Source of the DNA: Stichopus chloronotus
Lineage: Eukaryota > Echinodermata > Holothuroidea > Aspidochirotida > Stichopodidae
DNA length: 64,000 nt
NCBI GenBank assembly: GCA_021234535.1
Contig: CM037843.1
Coordinates: forward strand, 18,569,911 to 18,633,910
Direction of reading: 5' to 3'
A program made the position numbers and the translations under genes. The notes under the pieces are model-generated. The model had not been told where the DNA came from. It was given only the letters and a program-made list of their open reading frames with translations, and ran no database searches. This document shows, piece by piece, positions 25,702-38,200 of this stretch; the first letter of the stretch is position 1, and the number at the start of each line of letters is the position of its first letter.

Positions 25702-26677
25702 AGTAAGATGTTAGATTTATCAGATAGTTTTGAATAGAATAATTATGGCAGTTTCTACTTTCAACAAGGACGAGTAAAGTTGTAACCAATGATAAAGTTA
25801 CTTTTTTCTACACACTTCACACTGTGCTGCTACAGTGAGTGAAATTGTGCTGTGCGCATTCTCAACGAAACTTGTCGAGATTAAAAAAGCTAATCGCTAT
25901 CCTATGGCTAAATATCATAGGGTCTCTCATGTTTGATATTCAATATTTCGACAGTATCCATACAGCGAAATCTTTAAAATTCTTGTCGTTTGAAGATATA
26001 GCTAAATCAAAGCATTCTCTCTTTTTTTGTATATCTACAGGTATATGGCAATCGTTAAACCACTTTTGTATCCTGTTATAGTCACGAGAAAACGAGTTCG
26101 TACGCTTCTACTGATCGTCTGGTTAATATGTCTCGGTAATTTCTGCGGTCAAATAGTAATCGGCGTTTTCGTCAGGAATAAAACGCGTGGCAACAATATC
26201 TGTGCTAACAAGAATTACAGCAAATCCCAAGATTCATTTTACGTTTACCTAGGGTTCTCTGTGCTGACATATTTCGGGATAATGAGCTTGTGCTATTTTC
26301 GGATATATTACGCGGCTCAGAATCTCAGAATCGGTAAAAGTGTTTCCTGTAACCCGAGGACGAGAGTTGAAAGGACTCAACCAGATCGAATTCGTCTAAG
26401 AGTTTTAAGAAGCACCGTAACCATGGCGATCGTAGTTGGCGCTTGTGGTATCTGTTGGATACCGACCAGTGTGAAACTATTTTTAGAGGTTTATGGAAAT
26501 TTTGATTCGCTCTTTTCTCTGGGAGTATTTAGCGAAATGGTCTTATTCGCAAATTCGATGGTGAATCCGATTATTTATGGATGGCGGTATCCAGAGTTTA
26601 GCAGTGCTTATGGAAAAGTTGTGAGAGGGATATACATAAATTTAACAACTATGCAACCAAAGACAAGTGACAAGTGA
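23602..26677 (+). CDS. Class A rhodopsin-like GPCR, paralogue 2 (two exons)
   Basis: Exons 23602-24005 and 26041-26677 give 346 residues. An in-frame ATG at 23584 would add six; 23602 is preferred for its A at -3. The donor (AG|GTAAGT) and acceptor (CTACAG|G) split the DRY Arg codon in phase 2, exactly as in paralogue 1. Sequons NST and NES lie in the N-terminus. Family marks: LAIAD in TM2, a TM3 cysteine, DRYMAIVKP, CYFRIY in TM5, CWIP in TM6 and NSMVNPIIYGW in TM7. TM1 has LNM where GN is usual. The third inner loop is longer and Arg-rich. Shared stretches with paralogue 1 (FFLP in TM3, CGICW, NPIIYG) show a local duplication. It is probably a plasma-membrane receptor of unknown ligand. Confidence 0.88.
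24434..24499. repeat. 66-bp near-perfect palindrome
   Basis: Two 33-base arms meet with no spacer. The left arm begins GATTGGAACTAAGGAATGAA and the right arm ends in its reverse complement; only one base pair mismatches (C against T in the TATACATA part). The centre is AT-only. It could form a cruciform in DNA or a long hairpin in the intron transcript. It may be a minimal inverted-repeat element or, less likely, a small-RNA precursor. Confidence 0.9.
24709..24993 (+). pseudogene. Probable LINE retrotransposon fragment (endonuclease/RT linker-like)
   Basis: The open frame from the ATG at 24709 has a pattern (QENWERALCDIYAWDIYAAA, then DPLNEFINKLNKSY) resembling the linker between endonuclease and reverse transcriptase of non-LTR elements, where a 'W..v/iy...DpN..f..F...' signature is common. 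There are no catalytic motifs here and the match fades after about 60 residues, so it would be a short dead fragment inside the GPCR intron. The assignment rests on pattern memory only. Confidence 0.4.
25640..25699. repeat. (CA)n microsatellite
   Basis: About 60 bases of CA repeat with one CCT interruption, inside the GPCR 2 intron. Confidence 0.95.
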
Positions 26678-29215
26678 CCCAACTCTATGAACATCTATAA
26701 GCCTGCGAGTTGAAGAAACCGGACACAGCATAGCAGGAATGTTATAGACAAGCTCCATTTTAACGGCACCCTTATTATTGTAGAAGAACAATTTTAAAAA
26801 TGAATACTATTCTGTCTGATCACCACCCCTGCCCCCCCCCCCCCACCTTCCTCAAATTTGATTTCGTTGTCTTGATTAAACAATAATACGCATATTTGAA
26901 AGTATCAGTATAACGACATTGAGATACAGAGAAGACAATCTGACGTAAGTGATGAATACATTTCCCGATTAGACAACATACTATACAAAGTGATGTACTC
27001 ACCTTTGTTATGATGAAAAAATGAAACAACCTACGTACTCGAGTTGGTTCCGAGGAGGCCAGAGCGCAACTTGTTTGGTTGGTAAACTGTTTTTATTTAT
27101 TTGAAAGATATTGTTGAATACGGATGTCTGGATACGTGATTTTATCTCATCCCGAAGATTATTTTGTATGCTGTACCGACATTCGGGGGTGGAGGATGTC
27201 ATTTTGTTAATTTATTTTGCTTATAAATACAATTCAATACGTTAAGCAGACAAATCTTCTCTCAAGGTTTGCTGGCCAGTGGTATGTCTAATTGGGAAGG
27301 CATAAATGTACATTAATTTGTGTGACAATTGGCTAATGATGGAAGCACTACAGGCGGGTAGTGCCGACTATATTTTCTGTTGAACGATGTCTCCAGATCT
27401 GCTGATTTGCTATCTTTAACAGTAGCAATGACGATCATAAAGTCAAAGTCTGTGGTCACCTGGAACGATCATGACTACTTAACAATTTCCGGCCTCACTA
27501 TATATTGCAAAAAAGATTCAAACTGTCTAACTGGATAAAGTCATATCATGATCTCAAGAGTAAAAAGGTGTGTGTGTGCGTGTGTGTGTGTTGGGAGGGG
27601 GGGTTACATGGTCCAAAAAAAAGACCAAAGTTCATTGTCGTATTTTGTGTGTGAACTTTGACGATGCAGTTTTTGCCATTCCGGAGATGGATGCAAAGTA
27701 ATATGATACATTTGTACATTCTTTTTTGTGTCATATAGTTGATTGTAAATACAGAAAAATATGCTTTGAAAGAATTGCATGGTTTCGTCTTCTCCTCTGT
27801 ATGTTAATACTTAGTTCTCTCTCTAACAAAGTTTCCGACCCTTTGCGGCTTTCTCTGAAATTGTTTCTTCCGTCGGATAGAATATAGTTAAATTATATGA
27901 AGGCCTAGCATGAAAGTATTTAGTGGTGAATTTTACGTTTTAGTTGCATAAATGTCTGAGTGACGCAAAACCTGTTTACAGATATAGAAAATGTCTTGGA
28001 GATTCGAATCTCAACCTACACATATACTGATGGATCTCACATTTTGCTGATAGCTTTAATCTTTATAACCTTAAGTTGTGCGTTTGATTTTGAACCATAT
28101 AGTGCCTCTTCAAGACGGAAGTGAAAATAAGATCTAATTGTCTTGTTAATCTTGAAATGTATATACGCCTCTGATGCCATGAAGACGCTTATTAGGAAAC
28201 TTTTTCTGGGCCGAAACAACTCATGAGTTAATGGGAGACCAAGTGGAAGGCCACCCGATTGATTGTAACTGATTCTCCCTACGAAAGGGCAAGATTGAAA
28301 ACATTTCACTCGAACACAAGTAGTACAGGTCAATAATTTACGTCACTGACATACGGATACCCCGTGTGTCAGCTACAGAGGCGCTATATATACGTAGACT
28401 AACAAATTGTGGATTGTGACCCATAACAGGACAAGTTGCTAATCATCACATATACTAGTACATGTGTTTCGAATCAAGAGAGAAGACAACATGCAGGGAT
28501 TTACTTTATTTTTATTTCTATATGTGCATTTTAGAGTCACTGCAATTCGTGCCATCGGGCAGGAAATGTCACGTTTTCTGTAAAGGTAAAGTCACATATG
28601 CTCGATTCAAAAAGCGATTCATTTTTCAACCAGGAAGGTGCAATTCCACCTCCCGGTTTCAACTAAACTAGTGCAAGGTGATCATAAAAGCTGTCGAGAA
28701 TAGAAAAGCGTCAAATTTGCTTTCAGTCGTGGTCGTCTTGAATGGATGATCGCTTTTCAAGCTAATTGTAAGTCGAAACCAAGGCAATGGACGACTCTTG
28801 TGTGAAGAGTACAACAACATGCCTAGACTTACGAAGCGCGTTTCGATTGGCAAACTGCCAGTCACTGCTCACGTGCAGATAGCATGTTATGGATACGCGC
28901 GCGCGACACGGCCTTAGTTACAATTGTTGTACATGAACGCCTGTGACGTCGATGATAAACCTTTATACATGCATGGGTGAAAGACGGGATACATAAAAGT
29001 AACGTGCAGAGTAGGGGGGGGGGGAGAATAATGCGCGCTATTGCTTTTAGAGTTTAAACACAATCGTTCCTTTTGACGCAATAGTACACACATTTTTGTG
29101 TTGACATGCGGCAACTATAACTGCACTGTAACTATAAACACAAACCGAAATAGTGAGAGAAACATGTTCTTCCGAAACAACTAGTAGCCTCAGTGAATCG
29201 CTTAAAAGAACTAAA
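26678..29215. other. Intergenic region between GPCR 2 and the CatSper gene
   Basis: Holds GPCR 2's 3' UTR and the CatSper 5' flank. Poly-C run at about 26834-26844, GT-rich run at 27568-27590, CGCGCGCGC at about 28896, poly-G at 29016-29025. No further gene supported. Confidence 0.5.
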
Positions 29216-32200
29216 ATGGATTCAAGTGAATCTACCCTGAATAACGGGTTACATGCTTATGAGTTTACCGATAACGAAGAGAGTGAAGCCACGCTAAGAA
29301 AATTCAAGTCAGAGCTGAAAAGAAGAAACACTCACCATAAAAGGGGAAGTATGTTCAGGCGTGGCAGGAGAGGAACTATATTTGGCCCTCAGCATATGAC
29401 TACTGAGTCTCTGAAAGAGGATCGGCTAAGGTAAGTTTGTTTACAATCTGTAACAAATATACTCGTTAGAAGCCGCAAGCGATTCTTACCGTGTCTGATG
29501 AAATGAAAGGCACAACCGAAACGCCGTAGGTCTGTAGCTATGGTCCTATCTACGTTAGACTGGCATTAACCTGCGGTGGGAAGTCAGTGTAGAGGGATAG
29601 GGTATAAAGGTAGCATGGTTGCACCTAGAATGACGCACCTCAGGATTTGATCGATGATTATGAAGTTGTTAACAATCCAGAACACTCATTTAGATGGGGG
29701 TTGAGTACAAGCAGTACCTCACAAATGTAATGATATGAAAATATTTTCTCTGCTGTTACTTCTCATTTAAAAGTCGAACACAACGTGGACCCAAGATTTC
29801 TGCTGTTAGAAGTATTTGTATGCACCTAAATTGACACATTGCAACTTTTGTGAAGTCCTAAGCAAAGTCAAAGTCCTGAGTAGCATTAGCCATGAGGTAT
29901 ATGTATCATGTAAACTTATGTCTAGCAGGTGGATCATCATTTTGGATACATGGTGGTATTTTGAGGTGTATTCTGAGTTGTTTTGTTGAAGTGACGTTTC
30001 AAATTATGATACGAAGTCTAGCCTATAGGCAACGGTAGAAAAACCTTACAAAAAAAACCCCCCAAAAAACCCAAAAAACACACACACACACACAAGTGTC
30101 ACAGGCTACACCTGGAACATGCTACGTTTAAGGAATTATTCATTCTGCTTACAATACAATAAGTTAGGTTGTGTGCAGTAGTACAGTTTCAGCAATAAAT
30201 AGGGGTGCGTCATTCTATGGGATGTCATTCTAGGTGTACTTGCCAAACAATCGCAGTCTCCAGGACTACAGTGCCACATATTGGGGCTGGGGAAAGGGGG
30301 GGGGGGATCGGTCAGTAGCTCTGTGAATGCCAAAGTTAAGCGTGCAAACCATAAAACTCTGTTGGTGATGACATAATAAATCAACTTGTAAATCATGCCC
30401 TCACCGTGTACTTTCAAATAGATGTTGCAGTCAAAACTGTATTTGCGTAATGGACATGCGGTACATTTTACTAAGAGGTTGACAGCAGCTATATATGGGA
30501 ACTAAAAATGATTGTTGAGTGTGCGCACATTTTGCTACATCGTTCAGCATCCTCCTATCTCAAAATCACATGTTTGAGGTACACGTACCACAGGACCAAC
30601 GCTGTAGAAGAAATTATAATTTGTCTTCATTTACTCCTTTTCTATTATCTTCATTATCAGTCTGTGGCTCTACTTTTATTCTCATGTGGAATCACGCCGG
30701 AGAACTTATTCTTAACTTATATCTCTGTCCACTTCCTCCAAGATTTTCGTATATGCTTTATTTGTCATTCTTCTTTGTTTCTGTGTATTTTATGTATATT
30801 GTTTGTATTGAGCTACCTCCTTGTATTTCAAGTGTATTATTTACATAGAAAACGATATTTTGCTGGGAGAAAAGTAAATTAACTAAAACAATACTAAAAC
30901 AATCCAAAATTCATCTGCTTTGATCATGTGATCTGTCATCGACTGAACATACCTTCACACATTTCATGTGGTTGAGAAATTAAGAGAAATTTGAACTGTT
31001 TTTCTCTTCTTTGCATTGTAAATTCTTATAGTATGTTTCACGTATAAAGTCAAAAAATTTCATCACTGTCAAAATTTTCAAATTTTTTCAGAAGTATTAA
31101 GTTTTTAATTTAAATTTTAAAGAACTCACCATTTTAAAAAATATTATTGGTTATAGGTTGTTATAATTTTAACATATCTAGCATCAAAGGGAGACGTGAA
31201 GGTAGTCCTCTGAAACGACTTGACTATAAACTTTGAGACAGAGAAGAAACTAAGGGGAAAAAAAGAAACAAACATGCAAATAAGATATTTGACCCACCTC
31301 GAAATATGTAGTGACACTATACATCGGCTGTATGAGAGAAGTCTTAGGAAATTAAGTTATCATTGATCCACTATATTTCTTTCCAACTGAGCATTACACC
31401 CTACATATTGAACTTCCATCTATGTATGAAGCAACTGACTTACAGTCCTTTGTATTTTTTTTTCTATAATCCCTTAAACACGAACAATTACCTTCTGAGC
31501 ATTTACGTATGCAGATTCGCGCCCTTAAATTTCAGAAAACTGTCTATGAAGAGCTCAACCGCTTACGAGGCAAGCACAATCAATGAAAAAGAAGCAAAAG
31601 AACGCATTGAGCTAGAAAATCGGCGGAAACGTCTTTTGGAGCAAGCGGGTCCTCTTCGATTGCACCTCTACAACCTTACGGAGTCTGTTGGTTTTAATGG
31701 TTTCATTTTGACCGTCATCATCCTCAATACGACCATTTTGTGTGCGTTAACTTATGACGCGGTTGCAGTACGAGCAGGTATATAACACTCACTATTTAAA
31801 AAAAAAAGTAATTGTAAAAAGGGAATTTTCAGACACACTTGTGTTATGATAGACATCAACCATGTATGAACATGGTCAGTTAGAAATTAGAGTATACTTG
31901 TTAGACATGTTCCCTTTTGTGAGAAGGTTAACTGTCTAAACTGACAGGATATTCCGCAATTGGAAGAATCCTTCTTTTTTTAACACCAATTCCGAATTAG
32001 TATCTCTGAAAATACCTCACCTAAGATCGTAACATATCAAAAGTGAAACAGTTGCGGTTTATGGATATTTAGTCAACCTTACAATAATAATAATACATCG
32101 TTTCTGTATGTAAGGTACTGCACCTTCAAGAAGGATTTCTTTGAGAAATCTTTTTATCTCGTTTGGTAGCAGCACAACCAACAATTTGACAATGGTGTAG

Positions 32201-35200
32201 TCACGGAACCATATAATGCTATCCCGAGGGAATAAGGGGGGGGGTTGCAACTTCTCCACATTGACGATTGTCGGTATATCATTAATTAATTACTTTTAAG
32301 TGATCTAAAAGTAAAATGTACTTCAGGTACAAATTTTGTAGAAATAATATGAACTGAGGGCAAACCGTTTGTTTAGGTTATTCTTTACAACGACCCTTTA
32401 ATTGCTTAATAGTTTAAATGGCCTAGATTAATATTAACTATAGCGTTTAATATGGCGCCTTTTAACTGTGACATTACCACTCAACTTTTGGTGAAAGTTT
32501 ACAGATATTTACAGAATCTGGTGAATAAGCTAGCTTGAAACTAACAACAATCTTAAATGGTGCTTACAACAGATCACTTCCGTTTTTGTTTTCCAAGCCA
32601 ATGGTTCCAAATGACGGATTTTCAAATTGTACGTAGGGAACAGAAAACAATAGACTGGAATTAAAGTAAAGCAAATCGTCATTTAGCATTCTAACTTATA
32701 GCTAATTCTACATCACAATAACAACAATGAATGAATTGTGTCTCCCCTGGCCGGATCCGATCAACGTTCCTGACATTCCACATATCGTGGGTTCGGGGAT
32801 TCCAGATTTTCGGATTCCGAGCTTGTACCAGTAACTACTGTGGTACAACCGTTTAAAAATTTACTGTAGTTAGTGTAGTTTCGATGTCAATCGGGTGATT
32901 TAGGTGATAAACCAAATCAGTTGCTATCAAACGTGTGCATCATTCATAGATATCTCGAAGACGTAAAAACCACACAAAGGTTTCACCGTTGATTTTAAAA
33001 TCTCTAACAGTGCTTAAGTGCTGGCGGAAAAGATTGCAGTAAAGTCAGCAATTCAACAGATCAAAGTTGTGGGAGTGGACGACTTCTCATGCTGCGTGGT
33101 AGGTAAACGGGAACGACAAGGGTAACTTTCAATAAAGAATTTTGTACCATTGTAATTTGTAGCCTAAGGAAAATCCCGTTTAGGTAATTGATATATTTTC
33201 AACGAAGAGCTTATGCATATTCAGCGTGCACTTCATTATAAGCTTTCTGGTGATGATGTTTCACCCTCGAAGTTGGAACAACGTGAGACAGGCGGGATAA
33301 TATAAGCCCTATCAATGATCAAAACATTACATCAATATTTATTTACACATTTTCTTGACAGGATGGTACTTCGAATTTCTTGACTACATATTTCTTGTTA
33401 TCTACTTAATGGAGTGTGTCCTCAGAGTCTATGTTTGGAGGCTGGACTACTTTAGAGAAACGTGGAATATAATGGGTAAGAGAACAAGTTAACATTTGTC
33501 TCAATTTTTGAGAGATGAGCCTCAAATCATTACAAAAACAAAAACAAAAAAACAGCAACAACAACAAATTGAAGACAAGTTACAAAATGGAGAGGAAACG
33601 TGAAAAATTATACTTCGAAGTATAAGCTAATTTTAGGTGACGTCTAATTTATTATTAACATTAAACTGTGTGATGGCTTCTTTGCACTCTGTGCTAAGTA
33701 GAAAGTTTAACGGAGCAAAATGGGTCACCTCCCTGATGAAGTGTGCCATTCTTTTTTATACATTACAGCGTGTTACATTACACTGTGCCAAAGGTAAACG
33801 GCTCTGATGGGTGATGTTAGAGTTCAACGTGATAATGTGAAGCAAAGTTAAAATGGCTCTGTGTACCTTTCAGTATGTTGTCGCTGAATGGGATGTTAAA
33901 TTAAATATTTCAAAATTTCTATTTACACAGACTTTACGATAGTAGTCGTGAATTTGATCGACTTTGGTTTGGCAACAATCTTAGGAAATGATGTTAACAT
34001 CCTCAACGTGCTTGGCATGATCCGAGCTATGAGGGCACTGCGGGCTCTCAGGGTACTCCGCACCGTAAGGTAAGGTTAAACATTACGACGACGGTCGTGG
34101 TAAGACGGATGTTAAGGCCTATCATGTTCATGTTTAGCAATAAAGTGGCTACAGTGGTGGTTAGAATGAGGATGGCGATAGCTGTATGATAATGTACGCT
34201 AGGTAGTGACGAATTGCTGAATGATGGTTGTGATCATGAAGATAATGATCATCAGAGTATGAACAGTGAGACATTGGTGGTTAGAACTACATGGTCACGA
34301 GGATAGCTACGAAAATGTTAATGATATCGTGATGTCGTGTACTAATGACGATGACGTTCATGATAATAATAATAATGACGTCGATGATTGCATAATGATA
34401 ATGATTGAACGATGTTCAATGACGACAACTGTGATCATAACAGACAACTAAGATGACATTAATGACGGTGACGTCGATGGTGTTTACGTTGAGGACGTTT
34501 TACACATCTCTTTCAGGTTTCTTCGAAGTCTCCAGGTGATCATGAACACTTGTCTAGAGTCAGTCCAGTCAATGGGAGCTATCACCATGGTCAGCATGTT
34601 GTTTTTATGTATCCTTTGAGCGTCCTCAAAAGGTCATCACATTGGGAGAAACCAAACAAATGAACAGTATATGTGGCTAGGTTAAGCGCGTATAGACTAA
34701 ATGGCAGAGACATTATATACGTTCACGTGTTAAATTAAGAAGCTGGCCCTTCTGCAGGGCGCGGCTCACTATGTCATTATGACGCCACCTACAAGTTGTT
34801 TATTACTTCACCTGACATTACTCCTCCAGCAGGGCGCCTCACTATGTCATTATGACGCCACGTGCAAGTTGTCTCTTACTTCACTTTACATTACTATTTC
34901 ACCGCCTGTAAGTAACAATTGCAACTATTCGCATTTCGCAAAATCTGTTTTTAAGGGAAGGTTTTCAAAGTCAAATGTTGCCTGGTCCGTTAGACGTTTT
35001 GCTACTTTGTTTGCCAACGGAACTAATTAAAAGATATGTTGCCTTAACTAATGAACCTCTAAAATTATATGATGACTTCAAAATATCATAAATTGTTACT
35101 TTTGAATAATCTATTGAATATTTGCACACAATGCTAGGTGTATAAATTAAACATTTAACGAGGTGTTTTGAGTATTGTGGCAACGATAAACGTGGAAATG

Positions 35201-38200
35201 GATCACGAAATCCTCCCAATTTTGATTTTGAGATGATAATCCTTTTGATCGTACACTTCTTAAATCGAATTGAAAGTATGTTAAGATTTTTTGGATAAAA
35301 AATTACTTTATTATGAATGACACAAGCAACTAGAAAAATGTGGTTACGGATACCGTAACCACTGTTTATGGAAGCGACGGATTATGAAGCTAGTTTGCCC
35401 TATATCTGTCATTTCCATCCGTCCATGATCTGCCGATTGCCTACGTAGTAACTACCCCCCCCCCCCCCCCCCAACAGCCCATGCTCCGTTACACGGCCTA
35501 GGAACGTTAGATCTCGCTCACTGCGGAGTGTAGGACTAATGAGTGTAGGCAATGTTACGGAACACACAGCCTGTTCGAGGGCTAAGCCAGTCTCCATTGA
35601 CTTAACTTTTACTTCACCCGCCCAGCACTGAGAAATCAAAGCGTAACCCCAAACTGCCAAACGACACTAAACGAAGGGAAAAACAAAATACCCTGCTCAT
35701 ACCCCTGTGAGATGAAGGCTAAAGTTATTGTGTTGGAATAACTTGTTATCTCGGAAAATTTTACAAATTGTCGAGTTACCGACTTACGCTAAGTCGACAT
35801 CTCAGAAACAATTACAAATTGTCGAGACACTGAGTTACGAATAACTTGCTATCTTGACAAAATTTTGCAAAATTGAAAAGTTACCGAATTACGCTAAGTC
35901 GACATCGCGGAAAATGTTTGCAAATTGTCGAGATACCGAGTTAGAATAACTTGTTATCTCAACAAAATTTCGCAAATTGTCGAGTTACGACTAACTTCTT
36001 ATTTCGAAAAATTTTTACAAATTGTCGGGTTACTGACTTACGCTAAGTCGACATCTCGGAAAGTATTTGCAAATTGTCGAGATACCGAGCTAGAAAAACT
36101 TGTTATCTCAACAAAATTTTACGAATTGTGGAGTTACCGACTTACCCTAAGTCGACCTCTTGAAAAAATTTTACAAATTGTCGAGATACCAACCTAGGCT
36201 AAGTCGACATCTCGAAAAAAAAATTGCAAATTGTCGAGATACCGAGTTACGAATAATTTTATTTTGACAAAATTTTGCAAATTGTCGACTTAGACCAAGT
36301 CGGAGATGTTGATTTAGCGTAAGGCGGTCCTAGTGAGAATCTCATAAAAGAACCTATGTGAAAACAAAAATGTGGAAAATGTCATCAGGAATTTTTATGC
36401 GATGGTCTTATAATGGTTTTGAAGAGCAACTAAGCCCAACCCGCCCAAGTAAAGCCCAGTTGCGTCCCAACTGGCCTTGTTTGCTGTGATGTTTATGGAA
36501 CGCTATCGCTTCCACAGACATAATGAAATCAAAGCTTTAGCTAAAGCGCGCCGATGAGGAAAAACGTCGTGTCAAATTGTTCGTTAACTGGGAGGTCACG
36601 TGCGTTGGGATAGACCCCCCTTAAATTGACGTCACATAACAATCTAGGATAATTCCTTTGGTAGATGCAAAAGTCAAAACGGCGAACTGTCCTGATTAGA
36701 AGCTCGTTTAGTGTACTCTGTTCTAGAAAAACATCAGTCGCTTGTTGTAGGTGATATCACTATAAGAATGATCTCTGCTTAAAGATTGCTACATCAAAAT
36801 ATGATTTACCTATATTACCAGTCTGTGACATAACAAAATCGGGTTTTTTTTTACTTAAATGTTACATTTACCAAAAACGATTGTATGACATATTCTATGA
36901 CCTCTCCCTGTTAAGCTAGTGCACAGTCGTTTCTTGAGCGAGCATCGGACGTGACAAGTAAATGTACGTGCGTATATATGTAGGTTCTTTGCAATTAATT
37001 CCATAAGCACTACAGTAACTTTAGTAGGCTATCACTGGTTAGATCTACATGACAGCTATACGTGCAGCTGATTTAATTCACTGCGTTTAATGCTGAAAAT
37101 AGCATTGTACTTCAATAGTTCAATTGCGTTAATCATGACTAAGTAAGACTCGGCTAGGCCAGGTTACGTCTTGAAAGTTCACTTGGGACGTAATGCTAAG
37201 TTTATTATTCCCACTAATGTCATAGGCCCCTATGCTAATATAGGCCTATAATCTAACTTTTTTTGGTTATTGCTTACCTTAAGCTAGCCACGGCCAAATT
37301 TTGGCTGATACTGGGAAAGAAATAGCCTGCACTACGGCCTAGCCTACATATGTCTATTGATCCTCGCTATAGACAGACTTAGGGGGAAGTAAACCTATAG
37401 GCTAGATCAATTAGGGGATTGAGGAAGGAGGGACGTAATGCATACATGTACCTTGTAATAAGTTATTTAATTGCAATTGATCACAACTTTCACCAGTGAC
37501 CACTCTTACTTCTTCCATCACATAGGCCTACTGTAAGTTTCATGCTTTTCTTTCAGACAATTTTTCACAGGCTGTATTGCACCTCCCCTCTCTCCACCCG
37601 CCCCCCACCCTTACAAAAGACCTGAGGAACAACAACTTTCAGAAAAACTATGTTATTATTATTATCATCACATTTCAAAGAAAACTATTCCACTGGAGAT
37701 ACAAACAAACTCTAAAATTTAGCGAATTCATAGACAATTCTTTTGTTTTCATCATGTCTTCTCAAATTGATACACTGAGCACTATGTTCAGCCTATCTAC
37801 CTTTCTGACCGACAGTAACTTGACTTTACCTTTATAAATGTGCATAAAATAATTTGCAAATTGTTAGAAAAATGCTAATCATTAAATGCAGCAACATAAT
37901 TGACCTAGTATTGACATCTATTCCATGCAGTCAACCCCATAATCATTTCTGGTTTTGAACAACAGGTGACCCAAGAGGTGTTCAACATTACCAATGTCAT
38001 ATTACACATGTAATGATGTTCTCTGCAAAGTGCTGAAGCAAGCAACAGGGCAAATGTCAATACACCTTAAATGTCCTCAATGTAAACATTTCCACTATAC
38101 TAATCTGAGTTAATTTTCTGGTAATTCAGGAAACGTCAGGCTTTGGAAAATAAATCATATTTCAATATTTTTTCAGATAGGGCGTTCCCAAGTACATTCA

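Larger units (their letters stand above)
24006..26040 (+). other. Intron of GPCR paralogue 2
   Basis: A 2.0-kb phase-2 intron, GTAAGT to CTACAG. It carries the 66-bp palindrome, the LINE-like remnant and the CA microsatellite listed separately. Confidence 0.8.

Noticed and set aside
27990..28020. GGAGATTCGAATCTC resembles a tRNA T-arm
   Set aside because: No matching acceptor stem, D-arm or anticodon arm upstream; it is just a short palindrome.
30508..30882. Overlapping plus-strand frames of 124 and 109 codons
   Set aside because: They fall in CATSPER1 intron 1, are T-rich and hydrophobic in two frames at once, as expected from composition.
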